64,000 bases of DNA from Glutamicibacter arilaitensis Re117 (GCF_000197735.1 NC_014550.1:1426001-1490000); one strand, 5' to 3'. Shown: positions 8,850-18,643, numbered from the stretch's first letter. Translations and numbers: made by a program. Notes: generated from the letters alone by a model not told the origin.

Positions 8850-10148
8850 TTAGCCCTGGATCATGACGGTCGGGATGACCGGTTCACCACGCTGCATCTT
8901 GCGTGCAACTCCAGGCAGCTCCTGGATCGATGCGTAGTGGCGTTCGGTGGCGCGCTTGACGCCAGCGGCCCCCACGTAGGACTGGTCGATCTCGCCATTG
9001 CGGACCAGCGGAACCACCAGATCGCGCTCCGGGCCGCCGGTGGTGTGCTCGGAAGTGGAGATGACTTCAGCCATCGCACGGTTGCGGTCGTTGAGCTGGC
9101 GGACCGCATACTTGCGGCCACCCACGCTGGCCTTGTTCGCCGCAGCCTTGGCCACCGGAATCCACTGGCCCGCATCATCCTGGCGGGCAACGAGCTTGTA
9201 CACCATGGACGCGGTCGGATGGCCCGAGCCGGTCACCAATGCGGTGCCCACGCCATAGGAATCAACCGGGGCGCTGGCCAGGGCGGCAATGGCGTACTCA
9301 TCGAGATCCGAGGTCACGGTGATCTTGGTGTTCCAATTGCCCAGATCATCAAGCAGCTCGCGGACCCAGCCGGCCTGCTGCACCAGGTCGCCGGAGTCCA
9401 AGCGGACCCCGCCCAGCTCTGGGCCGGCAACCTCGACGGCGGTGCGCACGCCCTGCTCGACATCGTAGGTGTCCACCAGCAAGATGGTGTCCTTGCCCAG
9501 CGAGGCGATCTGCGCTTCGAATGCGGCGCGCTCGGTGTCGTGCAGCAAGGTGAAGGAGTGGGCCGAGGTGCCCACGGTCTTCAGGCCGTAGCGTGCTCCG
9601 GCCTCAAGGTTGGAGGTGGAGCTGAATCCGGCAATCATGGCGGCACGGGCAGCGGCTACCGCTGATTCCTCGTGGGTGCGGCGCGAGCCCATTTCAATGC
9701 AGGGGCGCTCGCCGGCCGAAGCGATCATGCGTGAAGCAGCCGAAGCGATGGCCGAGTCATGGTTCATGATCGACAGGAGGTAGGTTTCAATCACGCAGGC
9801 TTCAGCGAAGGTGGACTCCACGGTCAGCAGCGGCGAATTCGGGAAGTACAGCTCGCCTTCGGCATAGCCGGAGATGTTGCCGGTGAACCGGAAGTTCTCC
9901 AGGTACTTGATGGTTTCGGCGTTGACCACCTTGTTGTCGCTGAGGTAGCGCAGCTGCTGGTCATCGAAGCGGAAGTCCGCCAATCCTTCGAGCATGCGGC
10001 CAGTACCCGCGACCACGCCGTAGCGCCGGCCATCGGGCAAGCGGCGGGCGAACGCCTCGAAGACGGAAGGGCGATGCGCGGCACCGGATCCCAATGCTGC
10101 CTGAAGCATGGTCAGCTCATAATGGTCGGTGAAGAGACTGGTGCGCAA
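8850..10148 (-). CDS. pncB: nicotinate phosphoribosyltransferase
   Basis: 432 residues from a TTG at 10148, chosen because AGGAG lies 7 bases upstream and the protein then begins in the usual way (MRTSLFTDHYELTML). The frame stays open 66 codons further but that part is not conserved-looking. Typical NAPRT features are FTDHYELTM at the N-terminus, the FEAFARRLPDGRRYGVVAG segment, LEAGARYGLKTVGTSAHSF with the catalytic His region, and GGVRLDSGDL for phosphate binding. It makes nicotinate mononucleotide from nicotinate and PRPP with ATP hydrolysis. It is divergent from clpS and upstream of pncA. Confidence 0.94.
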   Translation of the reverse strand: MRTSLFTDHYELTMLQAALGSGAAHRPSVFEAFARRLPDGRRYGVVAGTGRMLEGLADFRFDDQQLRYLSDNKVVNAETIKYLENFRFTGNISGYAEGELYFPNSPLLTVESTFAEACVIETYLLSIMNHDSAIASAASRMIASAGERPCIEMGSRRTHEESAVAAARAAMIAGFSSTSNLEAGARYGLKTVGTSAHSFTLLHDTERAAFEAQIASLGKDTILLVDTYDVEQGVRTAVEVAGPELGGVRLDSGDLVQQAGWVRELLDDLGNWNTKITVTSDLDEYAIAALASAPVDSYGVGTALVTGSGHPTASMVYKLVARQDDAGQWIPVAKAAANKASVGGRKYAVRQLNDRNRAMAEVISTSEHTTGGPERDLVVPLVRNGEIDQSYVGAAGVKRATERHYASIQELPGVARKMQRGEPVIPTVMIQG

Positions 10149-10277
10149 TGTGACGCTCCTGGTGATCGAAAAGGCCTGAAGTGAGGCTGCTTGGGAAAGC
10201 AGACCGATTTTACTGTATAACGGCTCACGCTCAAGGTGATATTTACCCGGTTCGGTGTTGCATTCAGGTTCCGCGCG

Positions 10278-10283
10278 TAAAAT
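10278..10283 (+). promoter_or_regulatory. -10 box, leaderless type
   Basis: TAAAAT lies 7 bases before the ATG at 10291. A GGAGC between them is too close (2 bases) to be a normal ribosome site. Confidence 0.4.
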
Positions 10284-10290
10284 GGAGCTC

Positions 10291-10575
10291 ATGACCGCAA
10301 TGCCCGATGTAATTTCCGAATTTGAAACCCTGGAATCCCAAGACAAGCCCTGGCGCTTGATCGTGTGGAATGATCCGGTGAACTTGATGAGCTATGTCGC
10401 CTACGTCTTCCGTTCCTACTTTGGTGTCAGCCCGGAAAAAGCCGAGAAGCTCATGCTGCAGGTGCACCATGACGGCTTCTGCACGGTGCGCAGCGGCAGC
10501 CGCGAAGCCATCGAATCCGATGTGCAGGCGATGCACGGGTTCGGCCTGAACGCAACGATGACCCAGGGGGCCTAA
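10291..10575 (+). CDS. clpS: ATP-dependent Clp protease adaptor ClpS
   Basis: 94 residues. The ClpS core is clear: [17 protein letters not shown], then [23 protein letters not shown] and [22 protein letters not shown]. The ND pair and the conserved His of the N-degron pocket are present. It delivers N-end-rule substrates to ClpAP/ClpCP in the cytoplasm. ATGs at 10282 and 10300 are alternative starts; 10291 fits the -10 box spacing best. It heads the cluster clpS-DUF2017-murI-metallohydrolase, an order common in Actinobacteria. Confidence 0.93.
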   Translation: MTAMPDVISEFETLESQDKPWRLIVWNDPVNLMSYVAYVFRSYFGVSPEKAEKLMLQVHHDGFCTVRSGSREAIESDVQAMHGFGLNATMTQGA

Positions 10576-10577
10576 GC

Positions 10578-11156
10578 GTGGCGAAAGCCTTCAAGAATGG
10601 TTCCAAGGGCATTACCGGAACCCTGCACTCTGCCGAGCGCAAACTGATTCGCGAACTATTCAATGATGTCATTGCGATGCTCGACGAGCGCGCGCAGCTG
10701 CATCAGCTTCCCGAAGACCTGGATCCGCTCTACGCCCTGACCGGCATGCGGCCCGAGTCCATGGATCTGCCTGAAATCTCTGATCCTGCGCTGGCCAAGC
10801 TGCTGCCCAATGCCAGTGACGATGCCGCGGTGGCCGCCGAACACCGCCGCTTGAGCGAAGCGGATCTGATTGCGCAGAAGATCGGCCGCCTGCGCGAAGC
10901 CCAGCTGCTGCTGGAAACCGACAAGCTGGTTCTGGACCAGCACAGCGCGACCCGTTTCGCCCAGGCACTGAACGACGTGCGCCTGGTGCTTGCCGAACGT
11001 CTGGAGATCCGCGATGAAGCCGATTCGGCTCGCGTTGCGCAGGTGCTGGATGCTTCTGAGGTCCAGACTCCCGAAGAGTACATGTCTTTGGTGTACAACC
11101 TGATCTCATGGGTGCTCGATACCTTGATGAGCGCATTGATGGATGCGGAGTTCTAA
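10578..11156 (+). CDS. DUF2017 family protein
   Basis: 192 residues, mostly helical and soluble, starting at a GTG 2 bases after the clpS stop. Features are the N-terminal [13 protein letters not shown] helix, a central [27 protein letters not shown] helix, a [12 protein letters not shown] stretch, and the C-terminal [19 protein letters not shown]2017 proteins regularly follow clpS in actinobacterial genomes; their function is unknown. The tight spacing implies cotranslation with clpS. Confidence 0.88.
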   Translation: MAKAFKNGSKGITGTLHSAERKLIRELFNDVIAMLDERAQLHQLPEDLDPLYALTGMRPESMDLPEISDPALAKLLPNASDDAAVAAEHRRLSEADLIAQKIGRLREAQLLLETDKLVLDQHSATRFAQALNDVRLVLAERLEIRDEADSARVAQVLDASEVQTPEEYMSLVYNLISWVLDTLMSALMDAEF

Positions 11157-11160
11157 GCAC

Positions 11161-12084
11161 GTGAATTCCTATTTTGCTACCGGCCAGGTCTCGGCTCCGG
11201 AAGCCAATACACCCATTGGCATTTTCGACTCCGGCGTTGGCGGACTGACCGTAGCCCGCGCCATCATCGACCAGCTGCCAGGCGAATCCTTGGTCTATGT
11301 CGGGGATACCGCCAATTCTCCCTATGGCCCTTTGCCCATTGCCCAGGTGCGCGCCAACGCCCTGGGCGTGATGGATGAATTGGTGGATGGCGGGGTGAAG
11401 CTGCTGGTGATCGCCTGCAACTCGGCCTCTGCCGCCGTCTTGCGCGATGCCCGCGAACGCTACACCGCACGCTATGGCATCCCCGTGGTCGAGGTCATCC
11501 AGCCGGCAGTGCGCCGAGCGGTCGCCGGAACCAAGAACGGGAAAATCGGCATTATCGGCACGCAGGCAACTGTCGGCTCGCGTGCCTACGAGGATGCCTT
11601 CGCCGCAGCCCCGAATCTGCAGGTATCCACCGTGGCCTGCCCGCGATTTGTCGAGTTCGTGGAATCGGGCATTACCGCCGGTGCCGAGCTGCTGGAAATC
11701 GCGCAGGAATACCTGGCGCCGTTGCAGGCTGCGCAGGTGGACACATTGGTTCTGGGATGCACGCACTACCCGTTGCTGACCGGTGTCATCTCCTACGTCA
11801 TGGGGGATTCGGTCACTTTGGTCTCCAGTGCCGAAGAAACCGCGAAGGACGTTTTCCGCGCGCTAACACGGCATTCATTGGTCCGCAACGACGGAGCCGC
11901 GGCGCGTCATGAGTTCCTAGCCACAGGCAACGCTGATAGTTTTGGTGTACTGGCGCGCCGATTCCTCGGACCAGAGGTGTTGCAGGTGCGTCACGTGGAC
12001 CATGTAGCCGCCCACTATCCGACCGGAGCGATTGCGCGAATTACCCCGCAAATGATTGCCGCGTCGAAAGCGAGTAACGAATGA
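11161..12084 (+). CDS. murI: glutamate racemase
   Basis: 307 residues from the GTG at 11161, which avoids overlap with DUF2017; an ATG at 11143 would add six residues. Both catalytic Cys segments are present ([10 protein letters not shown] and [11 protein letters not shown]), as are [23 protein letters not shown] and GTQATVGS. It interconverts L- and D-glutamate to supply D-glutamate for peptidoglycan. The next gene overlaps its stop by 4 bases (ATGA), so the two are coupled. Confidence 0.94.
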   Translation: MNSYFATGQVSAPEANTPIGIFDSGVGGLTVARAIIDQLPGESLVYVGDTANSPYGPLPIAQVRANALGVMDELVDGGVKLLVIACNSASAAVLRDARERYTARYGIPVVEVIQPAVRRAVAGTKNGKIGIIGTQATVGSRAYEDAFAAAPNLQVSTVACPRFVEFVESGITAGAELLEIAQEYLAPLQAAQVDTLVLGCTHYPLLTGVISYVMGDSVTLVSSAEETAKDVFRALTRHSLVRNDGAAARHEFLATGNADSFGVLARRFLGPEVLQVRHVDHVAAHYPTGAIARITPQMIAASKASNE

Positions 12085-13022
12085 AGCTGACCATCATTGG
12101 ATGCACCGGGTCATTCCCAGGTCCGGGATCACCCGCGTCCTGCTACTTGGTGACGGCCTTTGATGGCACCCGCGACTGGAAGATCCTGCTGGATCTGGGT
12201 TCCGGCGCGTTGGGCGTGCTTCAGCGTTACACCGATTTGAAAGACATCGATGGGATCATGATTTCCCATCTGCACCCGGATCACTGCATGGACTTGTGCG
12301 GCCTGCACGTGGCGATCCGCTGGGATCCCACTGGCTGGGGCCGGGATCGGATGCTGGTGCATGGTCCCGAAGATACCGCCGAGCGCATTGAGACGGCCTA
12401 CTCCCTGCCTGATGGCGACACCATGGCCAAGGACTACGACTTCCAGGTCTGGAAATCGTTGAAGCCAGTGAATATCGGTCCATTCACCATCACCCCTTAC
12501 CCGGTGCGCCATCCGATCAAGGAAGCCTACGCACTGCGCGTGGAAGCCCACGAGCCGGGCCCTGACGGGGAACTGCTCACCAGTGTGCTGACCTACTCGG
12601 GGGATACCGATTCCTGCGACAGCTTGGTCGAAGCTGCCCGCGGTGCGGACATGTTCCTGTGCGAAGCGGCCTTTGAAGAGGGCCGCGATGACCATATCGA
12701 CGGGGTGCACCTGACCGGCAAGCGTGCCGGCGAAGCAGCGGCCGCGGCCGGTGCCGAGCGCATGCTGCTGACCCATATCCCGGTATGGACCGACATCAAC
12801 AAGGTCGTCGAGGAAGCCAAGGAAGTCTACGACGGCGGAATTGCCGTAGCGGTTTCCGGGGTGACCTACGGGGTGTACTCGGGCAGCTTGAAGGACGAGA
12901 AGGATCCGGCCTTGTTCAAGGGGGAGCGCGGATCGGACTACCTGAAGACCTTGACCGGCACCATGCCGACCATCAAATACGAGAAGACCCGCAAATTCCC
13001 GCTGCTCAAGCGCAAGCGGTAG
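12081..13022 (+). CDS. MBL-fold metallo-hydrolase (RNase Z-like)
   Basis: 313 residues. The metal motif HLHPDH is at residues 63-68 ([11 protein letters not shown]); a further His is in [13 protein letters not shown], an Asp in [10 protein letters not shown], and a last His in LTHIPVW. This is the RNase Z/phosphodiesterase-like branch of the metallo-beta-lactamase fold. In many Actinobacteria such a gene lies between murI and rph. RNA or cyclic-nucleotide phosphodiester cleavage is likely but the substrate is not shown. A strong terminator follows. Confidence 0.85.
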   Translation: MKLTIIGCTGSFPGPGSPASCYLVTAFDGTRDWKILLDLGSGALGVLQRYTDLKDIDGIMISHLHPDHCMDLCGLHVAIRWDPTGWGRDRMLVHGPEDTAERIETAYSLPDGDTMAKDYDFQVWKSLKPVNIGPFTITPYPVRHPIKEAYALRVEAHEPGPDGELLTSVLTYSGDTDSCDSLVEAARGADMFLCEAAFEEGRDDHIDGVHLTGKRAGEAAAAAGAERMLLTHIPVWTDINKVVEEAKEVYDGGIAVAVSGVTYGVYSGSLKDEKDPALFKGERGSDYLKTLTGTMPTIKYEKTRKFPLLKRKR

Positions 13023-13041
13023 CACGCGGTAGTTGTGCATA

Positions 13042-13079
13042 GGACATCGGCCAGCAGTTTTGCTGGCCGATGTCCTTTT
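13042..13079 (+). terminator. Rho-independent terminator
   Basis: A 15-bp perfect stem (GGACATCGGCCAGCA at 13042-13056 with 13061-13075) and TTTT. It ends the clpS-murI cluster. Confidence 0.92.
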
Positions 13080-13097
13080 GTCCATGCCGTGCCTTGA

Positions 13098-13592
13098 GGG
13101 CGCCAAGCAAGAGTCAATACCTGGCCCCTTGCCGCCGGCCTATTGCAGCTCTGCCAGGGGAGTCGAGGCATCTGCAAGCTTGGACAGGTCAATGCGCTGG
13201 CCCAGGAAGAAGTGTCGGTGAGCTTGCCAGCGCGCAACTACCGCCTCTTAGGCAGCCTGCTGGCCAACGCGGCCAGCGCTGATGCCTCCGGGGTCGTGCT
13301 CAAGGCGCTGCACCAGGCCGCACGCGAAGAGGGGAAGAGCCTCGGACAGGGCAGCGGAGAACTGCTCCCGCTCCTCGATGAGTTGGGCTACGAGCCGCAA
13401 GCCGATGCCCAAGGCGAGATCACCATGGGAAACTGCCCCTTCCACATGGTCGCGCAGCACCAGACCCAATTGGTCTGCTCGATGAATTTGCAGCTGGTTT
13501 CCGGTGCCTTGGAAGGATGCCAGATGGACTGCGGCCTAGCTGAGCTGAGCCCGCGCCCTGGCCGCTGCTGCGTGGTAGTGCATCCGCACTAG
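13098..13592 (+). pseudogene. C-terminal remnant of a HTH transcriptional regulator
   Basis: The frame opens after a stop at 13095 and has no good start codon with a ribosome site. The last 130 residues match the C-terminal half of an actinobacterial ArsR-like regulator family: LPARNYRLLGSLLANA, LLDELGYEPQADAQGEI, NCPFHMVAQHQTQLVC, and the end LSPRPGRCCVVVHPH with its conserved Cys. The DNA-binding N-terminal half (about 80-100 residues) is missing; the upstream sequence is a terminator and non-protein-like DNA. It is therefore most likely a decayed gene between the metallohydrolase and rph. If expressed it would be a sensor domain without a DNA-binding domain. Confidence 0.6.
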
Positions 13593-13669
13593 CCTCCAGC
13601 GGTGCGCCGCGAGGCGTATTTCACCGTAACTCGCGGGCTCGCCCGTACGGATCGGGGTGCCCGCGTGGT

Positions 13670-13675
13670 TAGGAT
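13670..13675 (+). promoter_or_regulatory. -10 box, leaderless type
   Basis: TAGGAT lies 6 bases before the ATG of rph at 13682. The same bases include GGATGGAAG, which could act as a weak ribosome site instead. Confidence 0.4.
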
Positions 13676-13681
13676 GGAAGC

Positions 13682-14416
13682 ATGACTTTACGCGCTGACG
13701 GCCGAGGAGCCGCGCAACTTCGAGACATTACCATCACCCGCGGCTGGTCCGCCCAGGCCGAAGGTTCGGCACTGATCGAATTCGGCAATACCCGCGTGCT
13801 GTGCACCGCGTCCTTCACCGAAGGCGTGCCACGCTGGCTCAAGGGACAGGGCACCGGTTGGGTCACCGCAGAATACGCAATGCTGCCCCGTGCCACCAAT
13901 ACCCGGAACTCCCGCGAATCGGTCAAGGGCAAGCTCTCGGGCCGCACCCACGAGATCTCCCGCCTGATCGGCCGCTCGCTGCGTGCCGTGGTGGACACCA
14001 AGGCACTGGGCGAGAACACCATCGTGCTGGACTGCGACGTGCTGCAGGCCGACGGCGGTACCCGCACCGCAGCCATCACCGGTGCATACGTGGCACTGGC
14101 AGAAGCCATCGCCTGGGCGACCTCGCAGGGCATCGTGAAGCAGAACGCGAAGGTGCTCACCGATTCGGTCGCCGCGATCTCCGTTGGCATCATCGATGGC
14201 ACCCCGATGCTGGATCTGCCGTACGAGGAAGATGTCCGCGCCGAGACCGACATGAACGTCGTGGTCACCGGCTCCGGCGACTTCGTCGAGGTCCAGGGCA
14301 CCGCCGAAGGCGTTCCCTTCAAGCGCGCGGAACTGGATGCGCTGCTGGATCTGGCCCTGGGCGGAACCAGCGAGCTGGCCGAAATCCAGCGCGAAACCCT
14401 GGGCAGCACCAAATGA
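13682..14416 (+). CDS. rph: ribonuclease PH
   Basis: 244 residues, the usual length. It has the N-terminal [33 protein letters not shown], the [31 protein letters not shown] arginine-rich phosphate and RNA-binding region, [19 protein letters not shown], and the DL..EED motif with catalytic acidic residues. It is the phosphorolytic 3'-5' exoribonuclease that trims tRNA 3' ends. The rdgB start overlaps its stop (ATGA). Confidence 0.96.
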   Translation: MTLRADGRGAAQLRDITITRGWSAQAEGSALIEFGNTRVLCTASFTEGVPRWLKGQGTGWVTAEYAMLPRATNTRNSRESVKGKLSGRTHEISRLIGRSLRAVVDTKALGENTIVLDCDVLQADGGTRTAAITGAYVALAEAIAWATSQGIVKQNAKVLTDSVAAISVGIIDGTPMLDLPYEEDVRAETDMNVVVTGSGDFVEVQGTAEGVPFKRAELDALLDLALGGTSELAEIQRETLGSTK

Positions 14417-15045
14417 GCAAACCGGTCCTGGTCCTCGCTTCGCGCAACCAGGGAAAGCTGCGCGAGCTGCGTGAACTGCTGCGCGGGCAGGTGCCGGGCC
14501 TGGATGTCGACACCCAGGTCGTTGATGCGGCCACCGCAGGGGCCGGCGATCCGGTTGAAGACCAGGTCACCTTCCAAGGCAATGCACTGAAGAAGGCCCG
14601 GGAAATCTCGGCCTCCACCGGGTTGGTGGCCTTGGCTGACGACTCGGGCCTGAGCGTAGACGTGCTCGGGGGAGCGCCGGGGATCTTCTCCGCGCGCTGG
14701 TCCGGCGTGCACGGCAATGACGAAGCGAATATCGACCTGCTGCTTGGCCAGCTTGGCGATATCGCCGCAGAGCACCGCGGTGCGCAGTTCGTCTGCGCTG
14801 CCGCACTGGCTACCCCGCAGGGCGAGGAGCACGTGGAGCTGGGCAAGGTCCAGGGCGTGCTGCGCACCGAGCGTTCGGGCGAGCATGGCTTTGGCTATGA
14901 CCCGATCTTCGAACCTGCCGGTGCCGGCAAGACGATGGCCGAGCACACTGCGGAAGAGAAGAACGCGATCTCGCATCGCGCTCGTGCCTTTGCAGCGCTT
15001 CTGCCGGCGATCATTGATGCCGTAGGCAAGGCCTTGGCCAAATAG
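14413..15045 (+). CDS. rdgB: XTP/dITP diphosphatase
   Basis: 210 residues from the ATG at 14413, which overlaps the rph stop by 4 bases; the frame is open far upstream only because it lies inside rph. Typical motifs are [26 protein letters not shown], the active-site [22 protein letters not shown], and [10 protein letters not shown]. It hydrolyses non-canonical purine nucleotides (dITP, XTP) to monophosphates and so keeps them out of DNA. The rph-rdgB order is widely conserved. Confidence 0.95.
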   Translation: MSKPVLVLASRNQGKLRELRELLRGQVPGLDVDTQVVDAATAGAGDPVEDQVTFQGNALKKAREISASTGLVALADDSGLSVDVLGGAPGIFSARWSGVHGNDEANIDLLLGQLGDIAAEHRGAQFVCAAALATPQGEEHVELGKVQGVLRTERSGEHGFGYDPIFEPAGAGKTMAEHTAEEKNAISHRARAFAALLPAIIDAVGKALAK

Positions 15046-15065
15046 CTTCCGAGCTCTGGACAGAA

Positions 15066-15109
15066 CACGAATGCCAGCAAATCCTGAATTGGATTTGCTG
15101 GCATTCGTG
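15066..15109 (+). terminator. hairpin terminator between convergent genes
   Basis: A 19-bp perfect stem (15066-15084 with 15091-15109) has a 6-base loop and is followed by GTTTC. It lies between rdgB and the convergent gene ending at 15126, and can serve both. Confidence 0.75.
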
Positions 15110-15125
15110 GTTTCATCACCAGAAA

Positions 15126-16300
15126 CTATTCGTGGTGCACCATCAGTTCCGGGTAGGCCAGCTCACCGGCATCGGCCACGAGGTATCGAGAGCTGCAGGC
15201 GCGGCATTCCCACTGCGCCATCGGCCCCATGGGCAGTACGCAGCCGGCCACCACGAAATCGTCGGGGTCGGGAATGAAGGCGGGCATGCCCCAGATGATC
15301 TGGCGCGGATTGCGTTCCCCGCACTTCGGGCACGCTGGCCTGGCATAGTTCCGGAGCTGCTGCAGAGTTGGCTGGTGGGCCATGTCGTGGCAGTCGCTGC
15401 ACATCAGCACCGCCTCGTCGACATGCTCCTGGATCTCCCAGCGCAAGCCGTGCTGATCCACATGCGGCAGGTGGGCCTCGGGCTCATCGAGGATCTCCCG
15501 ATCGCAGATTCGGCATTCCAGCTGTTCCCATGGCGAACCCTTCTGGAGCACGGCCAGAACTGAGAGAACCTCATTTGCCTGCGCAGACTGCAGTGCATCG
15601 CAAGGCCCGGCGGTGATGAAGATCGGGCGGGGATCGGCAATGAGCGCACCCATGCTCTCTAGCAGTTTTTCGGCCAAAGGCTGCTTCAGATACTGTGAGC
15701 GTCGCGGAAGCTGCGCTCCGATCAGGTGCTGGGCGTCAATCACTGAAATGGGATCCGAGAAGATCGCCAGGTTCCGATAGGTGATCTCCTCGTTCTCATC
15801 CTCTTCGATAACTTCCAGGCTCACGATCAACGGCGGAGAGCTTTCCAAAGCCGTCACGATCAGATCTCCTGGCTTCAGCGGATGGCGCAAACTCCACTCG
15901 AAGTCTTCATCGCCGCGCGCAAGCGCCGCCGCGGAAGCCAACGGGTTTTGCTGGCGGCACCAGTAAACCGCGTGATCGTTGGATCCAGCGAACAAGCCAG
16001 GGTTGATGACCTGAGGATGCCGGCGGCGCAACGGGTAACCCTGACCCTCGTATCCAGAAACCCGCCGGGCTCACGACGCGAATTGCGGATCAAGTCGATC
16101 AATTCGCGACGGGTTGCCTGCGCCACCTCTTCATCGGTGCAATCGGGGAAAAGCGCTTTGTGCAGTTCAAGCAGAACCAGGCGGTCAAGTGATCCGAGGA
16201 CTGGATCTGGAGCGTCAAGGCTATTGAAAAAATCCTGTATGGTCCCTCCCATAAAGGACTGCGGCACGTGGGTTGCAGTGGATTCCGCGCGTGCGAGCAA
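15126..16300 (-). pseudogene. zinc-binding protein with PUA/EVE-like and HNH-like parts, apparent frameshift
   Basis: Two minus-strand frames overlap here. The first, about 16300-15990, encodes a protein-like helical N-terminus (IQDFFNSLDAPDPVLG, LVLLELHKALFPDC). The second is open from 16070 to 15126 and gives some 300 residues: a segment like a PUA/EVE domain (VYWCRQQNPLA, LKPGDLIVTALES), an HNH-like zinc site (CRICDRE .. LPHVDQHGL .. LMCSDCHDMAH), and a C-terminal zinc ribbon (CPKCGERNPRQIIWGMPAF, then WECRACSSRYL). The second frame alone has only a TTG start without a ribosome site. One indel between about 15990 and 16070 would join them into about 390 residues. The alternative is two overlapping genes. 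Nucleic-acid binding is inferred from the fold types only. Confidence 0.55.
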
Positions 16301-16560
16301 TATTTTTTTTGATCAGATCCGGCAAAATGTTCGCCTTCGGCACCTGCTGGTTCCAGGTTTCAAAAGCTCCTCGAATTGGCCTGGTCTGAAAGTTCCAATT
16401 CGGTGTTCACTGGTGTGAATGCAACATCCTCAGCGTGCTCGCGCAGCGGGCTTCGCTAATTAGTTTCAGCATAGGGGCGGTGGCGGACAGTTTGGTTTCC
16501 GGCTCTGCTGCGCAAATTGTTGGCATTCGGCTCTTGTGCGGAATCGCTCGTAGGTTCTAT

Positions 16561-16596
16561 GGTTAGTTACATGAGTAACTAACTCACTAACTAACC
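16561..16596 (+). promoter_or_regulatory. overlapping palindromes, operator of the GntR/ABC operon
   Basis: An inner perfect palindrome TTAGTTAC-N4-GTAACTAA (16563-16582) lies inside an outer inverted repeat GGTTAGTTA (16561-16569) and TAACTAACC (16588-16596). It is just before the ribosome site (GGAGAGGAG, 16611-16619) of the GntR gene. YtrA-type regulators bind such inverted repeats at their own promoters, so autorepression of this operon is likely. Confidence 0.75.
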
Positions 16597-16624
16597 AGTG
16601 GGCCTGAACCGGAGAGGAGCCAGC

Positions 16625-16984
16625 ATGATTGATGATTCAAAACCGATCTTCTTGCAGATTGCTGAGCTGATTGAGAACGACATCATCTCTGGAGTTCTAG
16701 CTGAAGAAGCGCAAGTTCCATCAACCAATGAATTCGCGGCCTTCTACCGGATTAATCCGGCCACCGCAGCCAAGGGCATCAATCGGCTGGTGGAAGACGG
16801 GCTGCTCTACAAGAAGCGGGGGATCGGCATGTTCGTCACCAAAGACGCACCACGGCGGCTGCGGGAGCAACGCCGCCAGAAATTCCAACAGCAATTCATC
16901 ACTCCACTGACCGCCGAAGCAACAAAGCTGGGCATTGGACTCGAAGAACTGGTCACCATGATCAAAACCGGTTCGGATTCTTGA
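16625..16984 (+). CDS. GntR family regulator, YtrA-like
   Basis: 119 residues from the ATG at 16625, chosen for the GGAGAGGAG site 5 bases upstream. The winged-helix domain is IFLQIAELIENDIISGVL followed by VPSTNEFAAFYRINPATAAKGINRLVEDGLLYKKRGIGMFV. Only a short helical tail of about 40 residues follows, typical of the YtrA subfamily, which lacks a large ligand domain. It leads an operon with an ABC ATPase (29 bases downstream) and a permease. It probably represses this operon through the palindromes just upstream. Confidence 0.88.
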   Translation: MIDDSKPIFLQIAELIENDIISGVLAEEAQVPSTNEFAAFYRINPATAAKGINRLVEDGLLYKKRGIGMFVTKDAPRRLREQRRQKFQQQFITPLTAEATKLGIGLEELVTMIKTGSDS

Positions 16985-17013
16985 AACATCTCAACTAAGC
17001 GGGGAGGAACGAC

Positions 17014-17931
17014 ATGTCACGAACGACAGCAATCGCGGTACGCGAGCTGAGCAAGACCTACAAGGATGTACGAGCGCTCGATAACGTCACCCTGGATCTG
17101 GAACCAGATCGGATCTATGGGCTACTTGGACGCAATGGAGCGGGCAAGACCACGCTCATGTCCATATTGACCGGTCAGAACTACGCAGACCACGGTACCG
17201 CCGAAATTTTCGGCCATGCCCCGTTCGAGCATGATCCGACCCTCTCGCGCATCTGCTTCATCCGCGAATCGCAGAAATATCCTGATGACTTCAAGGTGTT
17301 CCAGGCTTTCAAATCCGCAGCCCTGTTCTTCGAGAACTGGAATGAGCAGCTGGCCCAGGATCTGGTCCAGGCATTCGACTTGCCGACCAAGCGCAGGATC
17401 AAGAAGCTCTCCCGTGGACAGCTCTCGGCGGTCGGTGTGATCATCGGCATGGCATCGCGAGCCGATATCACCTTCTTCGATGAGCCCTATCTCGGCCTGG
17501 ATGCGGTAGCGCGACAGATCTTCTATGACCGCCTGGTCGAGGACTTCGCGGAATATCCACGGACCATCGTGCTCTCCAGCCACCTGATCGATGAGGTAGC
17601 GAACCTGCTTGAGCACGTCATCGTGATCGACAAGGGGCGAATCGTCATTGACTCAGATGCCGAACAACTGCGTGGCACGGCGGTAACGGTGACCGGCGAC
17701 GCCGCCAAGGTCCAGGAATTCGCCGGATCCGCCCCGGTGATCCATCGAGACGCACTTGGCGCCCTGTCCAGCGTCACTATCCGGGCGACACTGGATTCCG
17801 ACCAGCGCGAACAAGCCAAGCTCATGGGCCTGGACCTGAGCCCAGTTTCGCTCCAGCAGCTGGTGGTCCGCAGCGCATTGAGCAATACCACCGAACGAGG
17901 GCTCGACGAACGGACGGAGGCAAGAAAATGA
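17014..17931 (+). CDS. ABC transporter ATP-binding protein of the GntR operon
   Basis: 305 residues. Walker A is GRNGAGKTT (about 40-48), the signature region LSRGQLSAVGV, Walker B ITFFDEPYLGLD, and the H-loop SSHLIDE. After the ATPase domain is a tail of about 90 residues as in YtrB/BcrA-type exporters. GGGGAGGA precedes the ATG. The permease gene starts at its stop (ATGA overlap). The combination of YtrA-like regulator, ATPase and membrane protein is typical of systems induced by cell-wall antibiotics, but the ligand here is unknown. Confidence 0.9.
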   Translation: MSRTTAIAVRELSKTYKDVRALDNVTLDLEPDRIYGLLGRNGAGKTTLMSILTGQNYADHGTAEIFGHAPFEHDPTLSRICFIRESQKYPDDFKVFQAFKSAALFFENWNEQLAQDLVQAFDLPTKRRIKKLSRGQLSAVGVIIGMASRADITFFDEPYLGLDAVARQIFYDRLVEDFAEYPRTIVLSSHLIDEVANLLEHVIVIDKGRIVIDSDAEQLRGTAVTVTGDAAKVQEFAGSAPVIHRDALGALSSVTIRATLDSDQREQAKLMGLDLSPVSLQQLVVRSALSNTTERGLDERTEARK

Positions 17932-18623
17932 ACCGCATTATCAAAGTTGCCCGCATGCAACTGATCAACAAGGCTACTTTCATTGGAATCCCGCTGATAA
18001 TCCTGGGTGCATCATTCCTCTTCACCCTGATCATCTGGTGGCTGGTACGGCGCAACGGCGCCGAGGGGATCATGTACGGCGGCGGTGCCCAAGCACCCAT
18101 GTGGTACTTCCTGGCCTTGGGCATCCAAGCGCTGACCTTGACCTTCCCGTTCTCCATGGCGATGAGCATTTCGCGCCGGTCCTTCTACCTGGGGACGGTG
18201 GCGCTGTTCTCGGTCTGCGCCCTGGTGCTCTCGGTCTTCTACTACCTCATGGGGCTGGTGGAGAAAGCTACCGGCGGATGGGGACTGGACGGACGATTCT
18301 TCGCCCTGCAGTGGGTTGCCGATAACAACTGGTTCATCCAGATCATGTTCTACTTCGTGCTCATGCTGCTGCTGTTCATGGTCGGATTCCTGGTAGCGAC
18401 CATCTACATGAGGTGGCGCACCACAGGCATGGTGGTCTTCTTCGTCGCCCTGGGCGTGGTGGTGCTGGGAATAATCGCGCTGTTCACCTTCAGCGACTAC
18501 TGGGATCAGTTCTGGAGCTGGGCGCTCACCTGGACCGCAGCCGGAGTCACGCTGTGGGGAGGGCTCGTTGCCCTGCTCATGGCCGGCGGATCCTATCTGA
18601 CCCTGCGCCGGGCCACCGCTTAG
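17928..18623 (+). CDS. ABC exporter membrane subunit
   Basis: 231 residues with six candidate membrane helices (about 15-38, 55-75, 85-110, 140-165, 175-195 and 200-222). No ligand or enzymatic motif is visible. It overlaps the ATPase stop by 4 bases and is the last gene of the GntR operon. Its role is taken from context: the membrane half of the ABC exporter. Confidence 0.82.
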   Translation: MNRIIKVARMQLINKATFIGIPLIILGASFLFTLIIWWLVRRNGAEGIMYGGGAQAPMWYFLALGIQALTLTFPFSMAMSISRRSFYLGTVALFSVCALVLSVFYYLMGLVEKATGGWGLDGRFFALQWVADNNWFIQIMFYFVLMLLLFMVGFLVATIYMRWRTTGMVVFFVALGVVVLGIIALFTFSDYWDQFWSWALTWTAAGVTLWGGLVALLMAGGSYLTLRRATA

Positions 18624-18643
18624 CCGCAGTCGAATAGCCAAGC

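Noticed and set aside
13801..14412. in-frame extension of rdgB upstream into rph
   Set aside because: The Arg/His/Gly-rich translation is an out-of-frame reading of rph; the ATG at 14413 gives the normal family start.
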